Positions 44,040 to 52,946 of a DNA stretch of 64,000 nucleotides are shown here, in pieces; the stretch's first letter is position 1, and every line of letters begins with the position of its first letter. Source of the stretch: Xylophilus sp. Leaf220 (GTDB lineage Bacteria > Pseudomonadota > Gammaproteobacteria > Burkholderiales > Burkholderiaceae_C); the NCBI RefSeq assembly GCF_001421705.1, contig NZ_LMKO01000002.1, forward strand, positions 66,668 through 130,667. The letters are read 5' to 3'. The notes under the pieces are model-generated. The model ran no database searches and was not told the DNA's origin. It worked only from the letters and a program-made list of their open reading frames with translations. Made by a program: the position numbers and the translations under genes.

Positions 44040-44732
44040 ATGCTGTTGCACGTACGTGAAGTCCTGACCCCGGCCGAAGTGGCGCGGGCCCGCGAGATCC
44101 TGGCCGATGCGCCGTGGGGCGACGGGCGGATCACCGCGGGGAGCCAGTCGGCGGAGGCCAAGAACAACGAACAGCTGCCCGAGGATTGCGATGCGACGCG
44201 GGCGGTGCAGCAGCTGCTGCTGCGCGGGCTGGAGCGGCACGCGGTGTTCTTCTCGGCCGCCCTGCCCAAGCAGATCTCGCCGCCGCTGTTCAACCGTTAC
44301 GGCGGCGCGGCCAACAGCTTCGGCAACCACGTCGACAGCGCGGTGCGCTACCTGCGCAACGGCGCGGGCCGGGTGCGCACCGACATCTCGTGCACCCTGT
44401 TCTTGTCGGAGCCCGGCGAGTACGACGGCGGCGAGCTGATGGTGGAGGACACCTTCGGCGAGCAGCGGGTGAAGCTGGCCGCCGGCGACCTGGTGCTGTA
44501 TCCCGGCACCAGCGTGCACCGGGTGGAACCGGTGACCCGCGGGCACCGCATCGCCAGCTATTTCTGGATCCAGAGCATGGTGCGCAGCGACGAGCAGCGC
44601 CGGCTGCTGTTCGAGATGGACAACCACCTGCGCCGGCTGCGCTCGGGCGCGCATCTGGGCGAGACCGATCCGTCGGTGATCGGCCTGACCTCGACCTACC
44701 ACAACCTTTTGCGCATGTGGCTCGACGTCTGA
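44040..44732 (+). CDS. Fe(II)/2-oxoglutarate-dependent dioxygenase, PKHD-type (PiuC/YbiX family)
   Basis: A 230-residue hydroxylase. The iron triad is visible as His97-x-Asp99 (in [11 protein letters not shown]) and His160 (in [10 protein letters not shown]), with the 2-oxoglutarate-binding Arg170 in RGHRIASYF. Length matches PiuC (about 226). Its partner receptor lies just upstream, and in Pseudomonas this gene is iron-regulated with the piuA receptor; substrate unknown. Start at MLLHVREVL, 11 bases after the receptor stop. Confidence 0.93.
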   Translation: MLLHVREVLTPAEVARAREILADAPWGDGRITAGSQSAEAKNNEQLPEDCDATRAVQQLLLRGLERHAVFFSAALPKQISPPLFNRYGGAANSFGNHVDSAVRYLRNGAGRVRTDISCTLFLSEPGEYDGGELMVEDTFGEQRVKLAAGDLVLYPGTSVHRVEPVTRGHRIASYFWIQSMVRSDEQRRLLFEMDNHLRRLRSGAHLGETDPSVIGLTSTYHNLLRMWLDV

Positions 44733-44820
44733 GAAGGGTGCATGAACCTACTGCGCACGCGCTACGGTTCCTGCACCCTTCCCGGCGTTGTGCAATGGCG
44801 CGAACCAACCAACGACAAGC

Positions 44821-45123
44821 ATGAAAAATACATCGTTCTTCCTGGGCATCGCCGCACTGGCGGCAGCCGTGGCCTCGGGCGGCGCCGCGGCGCAGATCGT
44901 CAACCACGACACCGTGCGGTGCGCGCCGGTGCCCAAGGAAGAGATGCGGCCGCAGATGGAGCTGCAGAAGAAGCTGGTGGCCGAAGGCTGGAAGGTGCGG
45001 CAGGTCAAGACCTTCAACGGCTGCTACGAGGTCTACGGCTTCAACCAGCAGGGCGAGCGGATGGAGGTGTTCTTCGACCCCAAGACGTTCGAGAAGATCG
45101 GCGAAGTCAAGCAGCCGTCGTGA
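44821..45123 (+). CDS. PepSY domain-containing periplasmic protein
   Basis: 100 residues. The signal peptide (SFFLGIAALAAAVASGGAAA) is followed by a single PepSY domain: EEMRPQMELQKKLVAEGWKV, then a beta hairpin QVKTFNGCYEVYGFNQQGER and VFFDPKTFEKIGEVKQ. Two cysteines (in TVRCAPV and NGCYEV) may pair. Such proteins typically sit beside cytochrome b genes. Its stop overlaps the GTG start of the cytochrome b gene (GTGA). Confidence 0.85.
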   Translation: MKNTSFFLGIAALAAAVASGGAAAQIVNHDTVRCAPVPKEEMRPQMELQKKLVAEGWKVRQVKTFNGCYEVYGFNQQGERMEVFFDPKTFEKIGEVKQPS

Positions 45124-45692
45124 GCGACCCGCGCCCCACGCCGTCGCCCGCCCCGGCGGTGCGGGTCTGGGACCTGCCGGTGCGGCTGCTGCACATCGTG
45201 CTGGCGGCAGCGGTCGCGGGCGCCTGGCTGACCGGCGAGGAGACGCTGCGCTGGCACGAGGCCGCCGGATGGGCCGGGCTGGCGGCGGTGGCGGCGCGGC
45301 TGGCGTGGGGTGCGCGGGGCGGCCGCTTCGCGCGGTTCGGAACGTTCGTCCGCGGCCCGGCTGCGACGGTGCGCTATGCGGCCCAGGTGCTGCACGGCAC
45401 GGCGCCCCGCTACCTGGGCCACAACCCGCTCGGCGGCTGGATGGCCGTCGCCCTGCTGGCCGCCGTGGCCGCCACCGGCATCACCGGCTGGCTCTACACC
45501 ACCGACGCGTTCTGGGGCATGGCCTGGCTCGATTGGCTGCACCGCGCGCTGGCCTGGGCGGTGCTGGCGCTGGTGGGGCTGCATGTGGCGGGTGTGGTGT
45601 TCACCGGCTGGCACCAGCGAGAGAACCTGGTCGCGGCGATGGTGCACGGCCGCAAGCGCGGCGGCGGCGCGGTGGACGAGGACGGGCGGTAG
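45120..45692 (+). CDS. Cytochrome b/b6-domain (b561-type) membrane protein
   Basis: A 190-residue di-heme cytochrome b561-like protein with four TM helices. Heme-ligand candidates: His in VRLLHIVLAAAVAG near residue 25, His in RWHEAAGWAGLAAV near 46, His in LDWLHRALAWAVLAL near 140 and His in LVGLHVAGVVFTGWHQRENL near 153-164. It probably moves electrons across the inner membrane, with the PepSY protein as periplasmic partner. GTG start chosen for the overlap with the preceding stop. Confidence 0.87.
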   Translation: MSDPRPTPSPAPAVRVWDLPVRLLHIVLAAAVAGAWLTGEETLRWHEAAGWAGLAAVAARLAWGARGGRFARFGTFVRGPAATVRYAAQVLHGTAPRYLGHNPLGGWMAVALLAAVAATGITGWLYTTDAFWGMAWLDWLHRALAWAVLALVGLHVAGVVFTGWHQRENLVAAMVHGRKRGGGAVDEDGR

Positions 45693-45794
45693 CGAGAACC
45701 GCTGTGGGCGATCCCGACCGACGGCAGGTGCCGGAAATGGCAGGTCGGCGAGCGATGCCGAGCCGAGAGCAGCGGTCTACAGCGAATCGCTGCA

Positions 45795-45845
45795 ACAAAA
45801 TCGATAGCAGGTAGCCGCCGTACAGCAGGCGTTTCAGGCATATAA
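45795..45845 (+). repeat. Degraded R1 repeat copy
   Basis: ATCGATAGCAGGTAGCCGCC, a partial hairpin and GTTTCAGGC follow the order of family R1 with several mismatches. The gap 45693-45944 also holds a short palindrome at 45879; nothing else was seen. Confidence 0.35.
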
Positions 45846-45878
45846 GATGCCGAAGTCCTTATCAACCGCCGGCCACAC

Positions 45879-45895
45879 GCTACAGATTCTGTAGC
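45879..45895. other. Perfect 17-bp palindrome
   Basis: GCTACAGATTCTGTAGC is an 8+1+8 perfect inverted repeat about 50 bases beyond the stop of the leftward 145-residue gene. It may be an operator or the remnant of a hairpin; there is no T-run, so it is not a standard terminator. Confidence 0.4.
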
Positions 45896-45944
45896 ATTTC
45901 AGACATTCCGAGGATAGTCCGCACGGAGTCCACCCGCGCGCCAA

Positions 45945-46382
45945 CTAGGCGAGCCCGCCCTGCGACGGCGCCTCCGGTGCCGCGCCCCCGAACAGCCCGC
46001 CGTCGTCCAGCAGGTCGAAGGCGATCTGCGGCCGGCGCTCCAGGCTCTTGCGGATCGCGGCGGGAATGTTCTGCCGGGTCTTCTTGCACAGGCCCGGCTG
46101 CTCCAGCACGAGGATCGCGATGCCGCGCAGGCTGCGCACCTCGTTCGGGCTGAAGCTGATCCGCAGCCGCAGGCCGAGCTGTGCGGCCATGCGGGCCTCG
46201 ATGCGCCGCAGCTCGGCCAGGCTCTGCAGGTTTTCCAGCCGCTCCAGCAGGCGGCGTTCTTCCTCGCGCGTCAGCATCAGCACCCGCAGGTCGGCGCCCG
46301 GCGCGGCCAGCAGCGCGTCGCGGTCGCAGACGCAGGCGCCGGGCGGGCATTCGGTGCGGATCGGGATGGGTGTGGGCTGCAT
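45945..46382 (-). CDS. Hypothetical protein with N-terminal cysteine motif
   Basis: 145 residues, no recognised domain. The N-terminus has closely spaced cysteines (TECPPGACVCDRD, residues 10-22), possibly metal-binding. A predicted helical segment follows (TREEERRLLERLENLQSLAE), then a mixed region (FSPNEVRSLRGIAILVLEQP) and CKKTRQNIPAAIRKSLERRP. No signal peptide or TM helix. Start chosen at MQPTPIPIR; a longer upstream frame lacks support. Function unknown. Confidence 0.6.
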   Translation of the reverse strand: MQPTPIPIRTECPPGACVCDRDALLAAPGADLRVLMLTREEERRLLERLENLQSLAELRRIEARMAAQLGLRLRISFSPNEVRSLRGIAILVLEQPGLCKKTRQNIPAAIRKSLERRPQIAFDLLDDGGLFGGAAPEAPSQGGLA

Positions 46383-46540
46383 CGTCGGCGGAAGGGAACT
46401 GCAGGGTAACGCGGCGAACGGGGGGACGCTTTGCAGTTTGTAGAGCCGCCGTGCAAAAAATTCACTGGCGCGCGGGCCGCGGGTTGGCCACACTCGTAAG
46501 CGACAACAGCGCACCGCGCAGCAACGGAGACACACGACCC

Positions 46541-48211
46541 ATGGCAGAGCCCCATTTCGACTACCTGGTCATCGGCGGCGGCACCGCCGGCGCACTGATG
46601 GCCAACCGCCTCTCGGCCGAGACCCGCAAGCGGGTGCTGCTGGTCGAGGCCGGCCCGCGCGACGACTACCACTGGATCCACATCCCGGTCGGCTACCTGT
46701 ACTGCATCGGCAACCCACGCACCGACTGGCTCTACAGCACCGAGCCCGATCCGGGCCTGAACGGCCGGGTGCTGCGCTATCCGCGCGGCAAGACGCTCGG
46801 CGGCAGCAGCAGCATCAACGGGATGATCTACATGCGCGGCCAGGCCCGCGACTACGACGGCTGGGCCGCCGCCACCGGCGACGACACCTGGCGCTGGGAC
46901 AACGTGCTGCCGGCGTTCCGCCAGCACGAAGACCACTACATGGCCGGCACCCCGGGGCTGGACGCCGACTTCGCCCGCTTCCACCGCGGCGGCGGCGAAT
47001 GGCGGGTCGAGAAGCAGCGGCTGCGCTGGGACATCCTCGACGCCTTCGCGCAGGCGGCGCAGCAGGCGGGCGTGCCCCATTCCACCGACTTCAACCGCGG
47101 CGACAACGAAGGCGTGGGCTACTTCCAGGTCAACCAGAAGAACGGCTTCCGCTGGAACACCGCCAAGGCCTTCCTGCGGCCCACCTGCTACGGGCGGCCC
47201 AACTTCGAGTTGTGGACCGGCGCCCAGGTGATGCGCCTGACCTTCGCGCCGCAGCCGGGCGGCGGCCAGCGCTGCACCGGCGCCGAGGTGTGGAACGGCA
47301 CCGAGCGCGTCACCGTCACCGCCGGCACCGAAGTGCTGCTGTGCGCCGGCAGCATCGGCTCGCCGCAGATCCTGCAGCTCTCGGGCGTCGGCCCGGCCGA
47401 CCTGCTGGCGCAGCACGGCATTCCGGTGGTGGCCGACCTGCCCGGCGTGGGCGCCAACCTGCAGGACCACCTGCAGATCCGCGCGGTCTACAAGATCGCC
47501 GGTGCGCCCACCCTCAACGTGCTGGCCTCGACCGCCTGGGGCAAGGCGAAGATCGGGCTGCAGTACCTGCTGTCGCGCAGCGGGCCGATGAGCATGGCGC
47601 CTTCGCAGCTGGGCGCCTTCACCCGCAGCGATCCGGCCCAGCCGTGGCCCAACATCGAGTACCACGTGCAGCCCCTGTCGCTCGATGCCTTCGGCGATCC
47701 GCTGCACGCGTTCCCGGCCTTCACCGCCAGCGTCTGCAACCTCAACCCGACGAGCCGCGGCACGGTGCGGATCAAGAGCGCCAGCTTCCAGGACGCACCG
47801 GCCGTGGCGCCGCGCTACCTGGCCACCGCCGAAGACCGCCAGGTCGCGGCCGACTCGCTGCGGGTCACCCGCCGCATCGTCGCCCAGCCGGCGCTGGCCG
47901 CCTACCGGCCCGAGGAGTACAAGCCCGGCCCGCAGTACCAGACCGACGAGGACCTGGCCCGCCTGGCGGGCGACATCGCCACCACCATCTTCCACCCGGT
48001 CGGCACCACCAAGATGGGCGCCGACGGCGACCCGATGGCGGTGCTGGACGCGCGGATGCGGGTGCGCGACGGCCGCGGCAGCCTGATCGCCGGCCTGCGG
48101 GTGGTCGATGCCGGCGCGATGCCGACGATCACCAGCGGCAACACCAACAGCCCCACGCTGATGATGGCCGAGAAGGCCGCCGCCTGGGTGCGGGCCGACG
48201 CGGCGGGCTGA
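46541..48211 (+). CDS. GMC family FAD-dependent oxidoreductase (choline-dehydrogenase-like)
   Basis: A 556-residue flavoprotein alcohol dehydrogenase/oxidase. The FAD-binding VIGGGTAGALMANRL is near residue 10; GMC signature 1 lies around YPRGKTLGGSSSINGMIYMR near 85; signature 2 GSIGSPQILQLSGVGP near 270. The catalytic His region is HPVGTTKMG near 486 with NTNSPTLMMAEK at the C-terminus. It oxidises an alcohol substrate in the cytoplasm; BetA-type specificity is not established. The leader 46383-46540 shows CAACGGAG shortly before the ATG. Confidence 0.92.
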   Translation: MAEPHFDYLVIGGGTAGALMANRLSAETRKRVLLVEAGPRDDYHWIHIPVGYLYCIGNPRTDWLYSTEPDPGLNGRVLRYPRGKTLGGSSSINGMIYMRGQARDYDGWAAATGDDTWRWDNVLPAFRQHEDHYMAGTPGLDADFARFHRGGGEWRVEKQRLRWDILDAFAQAAQQAGVPHSTDFNRGDNEGVGYFQVNQKNGFRWNTAKAFLRPTCYGRPNFELWTGAQVMRLTFAPQPGGGQRCTGAEVWNGTERVTVTAGTEVLLCAGSIGSPQILQLSGVGPADLLAQHGIPVVADLPGVGANLQDHLQIRAVYKIAGAPTLNVLASTAWGKAKIGLQYLLSRSGPMSMAPSQLGAFTRSDPAQPWPNIEYHVQPLSLDAFGDPLHAFPAFTASVCNLNPTSRGTVRIKSASFQDAPAVAPRYLATAEDRQVAADSLRVTRRIVAQPALAAYRPEEYKPGPQYQTDEDLARLAGDIATTIFHPVGTTKMGADGDPMAVLDARMRVRDGRGSLIAGLRVVDAGAMPTITSGNTNSPTLMMAEKAAAWVRADAAG

Positions 48212-48244
48212 GCCGCCCGTCGCAGTCCGATGACCCCGGCGGCC

Positions 48245-49237
48245 TTAGCCGGCCCTCCGGAACGGCACGGCCAGGTAGGCCAGGTGCTTCAGTTCCTTGC
48301 GGCCCAGCGCGACGTTGTGCAGCACGATGCCGCAGACGAACGAGATGAAGGCGCTCAGCATCAGGCCGGTGACCAGGATGGCGGTCGGGAACCGGGGCAC
48401 CGCACCGGTGTGCAGATAGGTGGCGACGAGCGGCGCGGCCAGCCCCAGCGCCACCAGGACCAGGAACGTCGCCAGCAGGCCGAAGAATGCCATCGGCCGT
48501 TCGCTGGTGAACAGACGCACGATGGTGCGCAGGATGCGCCAGCCGTCGCGGTAGGTCGACAGCTTGCTGGCCGTGCCTTCGGGCCGCGATCCGTAGGACA
48601 CCGGCAGCTCCATGGTGGGCATCCGCAATTCCAGCGCATGCACCGTCAGCTCGGTCTCGGTCTCGAAGCCGTGTGCCATCGCAGGAAAGGTCTTGGCGTA
48701 GCGGCGCGAGAACACACGGTGGCCCGACAGCATGTCGGTGAAGCGCCCGCCGAAGATCGCGGCAACCGAGCCGGTGAGCATCTGGTTGCCCAGGCGGTGC
48801 CCGGGCCGGTAGGTGGCGGCGTTGCTGCCGTCGTCCACCCGCACGCCCACCACCATGTCGCAGCCGCCCTGCCACACGCCGGCGATCAGGTCGCGGATGT
48901 TCGAGACGTCGTAGGTCGCATCGCCGTCGGTCATCACGTAGACGTCGGCCTCGACGTCGGCGAACATGCGGCGCACCACGTTGCCCTTGCCGCGCAGCGC
49001 CACCCGGTGCACCGTCGCGCCATGTGCCGCGGCCTCGGCGGCGGTGCCGTCGGTCGATGCGTTGTCGAAGACGTGGATCGCCGCTTCGGGCAGGGCCTGC
49101 CGGAACTGGTCGACGACCATGCCGATGCCGCCGGCCTCGTTGTAGCAGGGAAGGATGACCGCGATGGAGGGGGCCGCGGTGCCGAACGAAGGGCCGGGCA
49201 GCGGTGCGGAGACCGGAGCGTGAGGGTCAGCGTGCAT
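48245..49237 (-). CDS. Glycosyltransferase family 2 (polyprenyl-phosphate type) with C-terminal membrane helices
   Basis: A 330-residue GT-A enzyme. IAVILPCYNEAGGIGMVVDQ near residue 26, a FDNASTDGTA loop near 57, and the metal-binding DGDATYD (DxD) near 104. Two C-terminal TM helices (FGLLATFLVLVALGLAAPLV, AILVTGLMLSAFISFVCGIV) resemble dolichol/undecaprenyl-phosphate mannose or glucose synthases. It likely makes a lipid-linked sugar used by the GT-C transferase encoded next, whose last codons overlap this start by 11 bases. Confidence 0.85.
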   Translation of the reverse strand: MHADPHAPVSAPLPGPSFGTAAPSIAVILPCYNEAGGIGMVVDQFRQALPEAAIHVFDNASTDGTAAEAAAHGATVHRVALRGKGNVVRRMFADVEADVYVMTDGDATYDVSNIRDLIAGVWQGGCDMVVGVRVDDGSNAATYRPGHRLGNQMLTGSVAAIFGGRFTDMLSGHRVFSRRYAKTFPAMAHGFETETELTVHALELRMPTMELPVSYGSRPEGTASKLSTYRDGWRILRTIVRLFTSERPMAFFGLLATFLVLVALGLAAPLVATYLHTGAVPRFPTAILVTGLMLSAFISFVCGIVLHNVALGRKELKHLAYLAVPFRRAG

Positions 49238-50981
49238 GGGGGCGGATCTTGTAGATGTGCATGTGGGAATCGGCATAGACGCGCTCGAAATCGCGCGACA
49301 TGTCCTGGTTGAGCAGGGCGGCGTTCTCGAACAGGCTGACCACCAGCGTATCGAAGCCTTCGCGCTGCAGGCGTTCGGCCAGCGCGTGCGGGGACAGTAT
49401 CGAATACTCGCTGTAGCGCCACGGGCCGAGATAGTCGCCCCACACCGGCTTGGGCAGGTAGTACAGCGCAGCCTCCAGGTTCATCTGGTAGATGCGGGAC
49501 GCGGGATGGTCCCGCAGGTAGAAGATGGCACCGGCGTGGCGGGGCAGCGCACCCTTCAGCGCGGCGTCGCGTTCGGCGGCGGTGGGCGACACCAGCGACC
49601 ATTCGTAGCCGCTGTAGACGTGGTACCGGCGCCCCGCGAAGGCGACCACGGCCACCACGAGAACGACCTGCACGAGCCGCCATGCGGCCCCGCGGCCGAA
49701 GACGGCCAGCCGGCCCCGCGCGGCCTGCTCCCAAGCCCGTTCCACGCTGGTCCAGGCCACCGCCGCGGTCAGCACGCACAGCGCCGGGTAGGCGGGCAGC
49801 AGGTAGCGCGGATAGTGGGAGGTGAAGGCCCACACCGCCACCGCATAGGCCGAGAACACGGCAGTCGCCCACACCCGGCCGCTGCCGGCCGTGCGCCATG
49901 CGAGCAGCGGTGCGGCGGCGGCGAGCAGCAGATACGGCGGGGGCCAGCCGAAGTTGGCCTTGATGTCGCTGAACTGCAGTGCATGGTCGACCGCGTTCCA
50001 GTCGTGGAAACCGAAGATCTTGCCGCCCAGCGGATTGAACGGGTCGCCCGTCATGACCGCGTTGCGGGCATACCAGTAGATGCACGGAACGGCCAGGGCC
50101 AGCGCGCAGCGCCACCAGGTCCCGATCCGCCGGTCCGTGAACGCCACGACCACGGCGAACAGCGGCAGGAAGGTGAGCGCCTGGTACTTGGACCCCACCG
50201 CCACGCCCAGCAGGAAAGCGGCCAGGTACAGCAGCCGGTTCTCGCCGGCCGATTCGCGCCACAGGTGCAGCACGACGAATGCCGCGCATACGTACATCGC
50301 CACGCCCATGTCCACATAGGCCGTCGCGAACTCCGGCTGCGCCAGCGTCAGCCACAGCACGCTGGCGATGCAGGCACTCGCCCGCCCCGCCACCGACAAG
50401 GTCCAGCGGTGCACGACGACGGCGACCCACCAGCCCGCGTACGCATGCAGCAGGTGCGGCATCACGTCGTCGTAGACGCTCAGCGCCGCGGCGTAGAGCA
50501 GGTCGTAGTTGTACGGAAACCAGGGGTAGCGCACCCACTCGTTGATCTGCAGCCGCCCCTGCTCGGCCCATTCGCGCGCATGGGGCAGGTGGTAGGCCAG
50601 CTCGTCCCACGCTAGCGGTATGCGCAGGGGGTAGACCACGGTGGAGGTCGCCAGCACCAGCACCAGCCAGCTGCTCCAGTGCGGCCAGGCCCACGGCGCG
50701 CGGCGCGTCGTCTTCAGCGGCCACACCGCCAGCACCAATCCACCGGCCCCGATGGCATAGACCAGCGCCGGCCTCAGGATTCCCACCGCGCCGCATACCT
50801 GCAACAGGCAGATGACGACGCCGGTTCCCAGCGCCAGCTGCAGCGCGCGCCGCATGGCGGCATCCGGCAGGGTGGCCAGCGACGTCCCCCTGCCGAGCAG
50901 CCGGCCGTAGCCCCAGTTCACCAGCAGGAACAGCAGCAGCACGCCGTAGTGCTGCGCCGCGAAAATGGTTTTGCTCTCCAC
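49227..50981 (-). CDS. GT-C type membrane glycosyltransferase (PMT/ArnT-like)
   Basis: A 584-residue polytopic membrane protein with about a dozen TM helices. The first-loop acidic motif LAWDELAYHLPHAREW near residues 123-138 matches the GT-C D-E signature that contacts lipid-linked donors. The C-terminal 130 residues form a soluble periplasmic domain (VYSGYEWSLVSPTAAERDAA, ALAERLQREGFDTLVVSLFE). It transfers a sugar from a polyprenyl-phosphate donor to a cell-surface acceptor. Start is GTG at 50981 with AGAGGA upstream. Cotranscribed with the GT2 gene. Confidence 0.82.
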   Translation of the reverse strand: MESKTIFAAQHYGVLLLFLLVNWGYGRLLGRGTSLATLPDAAMRRALQLALGTGVVICLLQVCGAVGILRPALVYAIGAGGLVLAVWPLKTTRRAPWAWPHWSSWLVLVLATSTVVYPLRIPLAWDELAYHLPHAREWAEQGRLQINEWVRYPWFPYNYDLLYAAALSVYDDVMPHLLHAYAGWWVAVVVHRWTLSVAGRASACIASVLWLTLAQPEFATAYVDMGVAMYVCAAFVVLHLWRESAGENRLLYLAAFLLGVAVGSKYQALTFLPLFAVVVAFTDRRIGTWWRCALALAVPCIYWYARNAVMTGDPFNPLGGKIFGFHDWNAVDHALQFSDIKANFGWPPPYLLLAAAAPLLAWRTAGSGRVWATAVFSAYAVAVWAFTSHYPRYLLPAYPALCVLTAAVAWTSVERAWEQAARGRLAVFGRGAAWRLVQVVLVVAVVAFAGRRYHVYSGYEWSLVSPTAAERDAALKGALPRHAGAIFYLRDHPASRIYQMNLEAALYYLPKPVWGDYLGPWRYSEYSILSPHALAERLQREGFDTLVVSLFENAALLNQDMSRDFERVYADSHMHIYKIRPHAR

Positions 50982-51163
50982 CCTGTCTATGTCCTCTCGC
51001 GGCTTCTTCCCGAAGCGGTCGTTGTTCTCAATACCTCGACTTCCGCATATCGGCGTCTTCGGCTCGCGGGTCGGATTCTCGGGGATTCGACGACGAGGTC
51101 CGCCACGTCACGCCCGCGTCATGCCCGGCGTGCATCGTATCGGCACTTCCATCCGCTACCGCC

Positions 51164-52558
51164 ATGCACGCCCATCCCCCGCGCTCGCTCTCCTCCCTGG
51201 TCCGCATCCTGGCCGTCACCGCCGCCGCCTGGTCCGTGCAGGCGCACGCCCAGCCCGCTGCCGCGCCCGCCTTTCCCGCCACGCTCGCCGGCCACGCGGT
51301 GCTGCCCGCCAACAGCATGGTCGCCGCACCGAAGGATGCGCCGGCCGACCTGCAGACCAGCGGCAAGTTCACCACCGGCAAGCGGATCGAACGGATCGGC
51401 AGCGTCGAGGGCGACTCCTACGGCCGCAAGACCGGCGTGTCGCTGCCGTTCCAGGGCCAGCCGCTGCAGGGCCATTCGGGCATCAAGCGCATGGCCGACG
51501 GCAGCTTCTGGGTGCTGACCGACAACGGCGCCGGCGCCAAGGCCAATTCGCCCGACTTCATGCTGTACCTCAACCATTACGCGATGGATTTCCAGGCCGG
51601 CAGCATCCAGCGGCTGCACACCGTCTTCCTGCACGACTCCGACAAGAAGGTGCCGTTCCGCATCGTCCAGGAAGGCACCGCGCAGCGCTACCTGACCGGC
51701 AGCGACTTCGATCCCGAGAGCTTCCAGTTCGCCGGCGGCGCACTCTGGATCGGCGACGAATTCGGCCCGTTCCTGGTCAAGGCCGACCTGCAGGGCAAGG
51801 TGCTGGCGGTGTTCGACACGCTGGTCGACGGCAAGCCGATCCGCTCGCCCGACCATCCCGCGGTAACCACGCTCGGCGCGCCGGACGCGACGCCCGCGCT
51901 GTCCAACCGCTTCGACATCAAGCGCAGCAAGGGCTTCGAGGGCATGGCCGCCTCGCCCGACGGCAGCAGGCTCTACGCCCTGCTCGAAGGCCCGGTGTGG
52001 AACGCCGAGGCCAAGGACTACGAGCGCATCGACGGCAAGGAGGCCTTGCGCGTGATGGAGTTCGACACCCGTGCCGGACAGTGGACCGGCCGCTCGTGGA
52101 AGTACCCGCTGGAGGCCAACGGCCACGCGATCGGCGACTTCAACATGGTCGACGCCACCACCGGCCTGGTGATCGAGCGCGACAACGGCGAAGGCACCGC
52201 CGACCGGGCCTGCCCCGCCGGCGAGAAGCGCACGGATTGCTTCCACGACATCGCGAAATTCAAGCGCGTCTACAAGATCGAGATGACCGACGCCAACGCG
52301 GGCGGCGCGGTGCGCAAGATCGGCTACATCGACCTGCTGGCCATCCAGGACCCGCAGAAGCGCGCCCGCAAGCCGCTCAACGACGGCGTGCTGAAGTTTC
52401 CGTTCTTCACCATCGAGAACGTCGACGTGGTGGACGCGACCCACATCGTCGTCGGCAACGACAACAACCTGCCGTTCTCCACCAGCCGCGAACCGAACAA
52501 GGCGGACGATAACGAGATGGTGCTGCTGGAGGTCGGGGAGTTCCTGCGGGCGAAGTGA
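51164..52558 (+). CDS. Phytase-like esterase domain (phytase_like) periplasmic protein
   Basis: A 464-residue exported protein. The signal peptide (LVRILAVTAAAWSVQAHA) is followed by a beta-propeller-like phytase_like domain: LQGHSGIKRMADGSFWVLTD near residue 97, FDPESFQFAGGALWIGDEFG near 183, KGFEGMAASPDGSRLYALLE near 257 and VVGNDNNLPFS near 435. Family members have esterase or phosphatase activity; substrate unknown. Divergent from the GT-C gene across 182 bases. Confidence 0.85.
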   Translation: MHAHPPRSLSSLVRILAVTAAAWSVQAHAQPAAAPAFPATLAGHAVLPANSMVAAPKDAPADLQTSGKFTTGKRIERIGSVEGDSYGRKTGVSLPFQGQPLQGHSGIKRMADGSFWVLTDNGAGAKANSPDFMLYLNHYAMDFQAGSIQRLHTVFLHDSDKKVPFRIVQEGTAQRYLTGSDFDPESFQFAGGALWIGDEFGPFLVKADLQGKVLAVFDTLVDGKPIRSPDHPAVTTLGAPDATPALSNRFDIKRSKGFEGMAASPDGSRLYALLEGPVWNAEAKDYERIDGKEALRVMEFDTRAGQWTGRSWKYPLEANGHAIGDFNMVDATTGLVIERDNGEGTADRACPAGEKRTDCFHDIAKFKRVYKIEMTDANAGGAVRKIGYIDLLAIQDPQKRARKPLNDGVLKFPFFTIENVDVVDATHIVVGNDNNLPFSTSREPNKADDNEMVLLEVGEFLRAK

Positions 52559-52636
52559 CGCGGGTAGGCCGGCTCCTCGGCCCTTGCACGGCCGTGTCCG
52601 ACCCGATGCCTGTCCGCGCGCGGCCATGGTGTGTCC

Positions 52637-52804
52637 ATGACCGATCCACGCAATGTCGCGCACGACAAAAAAGTGCAGCAGGAAAAGAAGAACCACGGCG
52701 AGGACATCGCGCCCGGCGCGATCCACGCACCGCAGCCCGGGCAGAAGCCGGCGCTGCACCACGAGGAGCCGGCCGACGAGGCCGACAAGGGCGACGCGAA
52801 GTAA
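52637..52804 (+). CDS. Small hydrophilic protein (55 aa)
   Basis: 55 residues, MTDPRNVAHDKKVQQEKKNH at the start, then Pro/His/Glu/Asp-rich to the C-terminus (EEPADEADKGDAK). No hydrophobic segment; likely disordered. It has its own terminator 20 bases after the stop. The strong charge bias and clean ATG to TAA frame suggest a real small gene, but no function is recognised. Confidence 0.5.
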   Translation: MTDPRNVAHDKKVQQEKKNHGEDIAPGAIHAPQPGQKPALHHEEPADEADKGDAK

Positions 52805-52823
52805 TCGTCGCTTTCTTCGTGCG

Positions 52824-52860
52824 ATACCCGGAATGACTTTTGGCCTTCCGGGTATTTTTC
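52824..52860 (+). terminator. Rho-independent terminator
   Basis: A perfect 10-bp stem ATACCCGGAA / TTCCGGGTAT with a 12-base loop, followed by TTTTTC. It ends the 55-residue gene and insulates the toxin-antitoxin pair downstream. Confidence 0.92.
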
Positions 52861-52915
52861 GTTGTGGACTTCCTGGCGTGGAAAAAGCCCAGCCTCTACC
52901 GGATAAATCCCGATT

Positions 52916-52930
52916 GGCGCAAAATGCGCC
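52916..52930. promoter_or_regulatory. Candidate antitoxin autoregulatory operator
   Basis: GGCGCAAAATGCGCC is a perfect 6+3+6 inverted repeat, placed 16 bases before the ParD-like ATG and just upstream of the AGGAG ribosome binding site. Antitoxins of this kind usually repress their own promoter; binding here is inferred from position. Confidence 0.4.
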
Positions 52931-52946
52931 TTTCAGGAGATTCGCC

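Noticed and set aside
44742-45119. N-terminal extension of the cytochrome b gene upstream of 45120
   Set aside because: The extension overlaps the PepSY gene in another frame; the GTG at 45120 overlapping its stop gives the normal family length.
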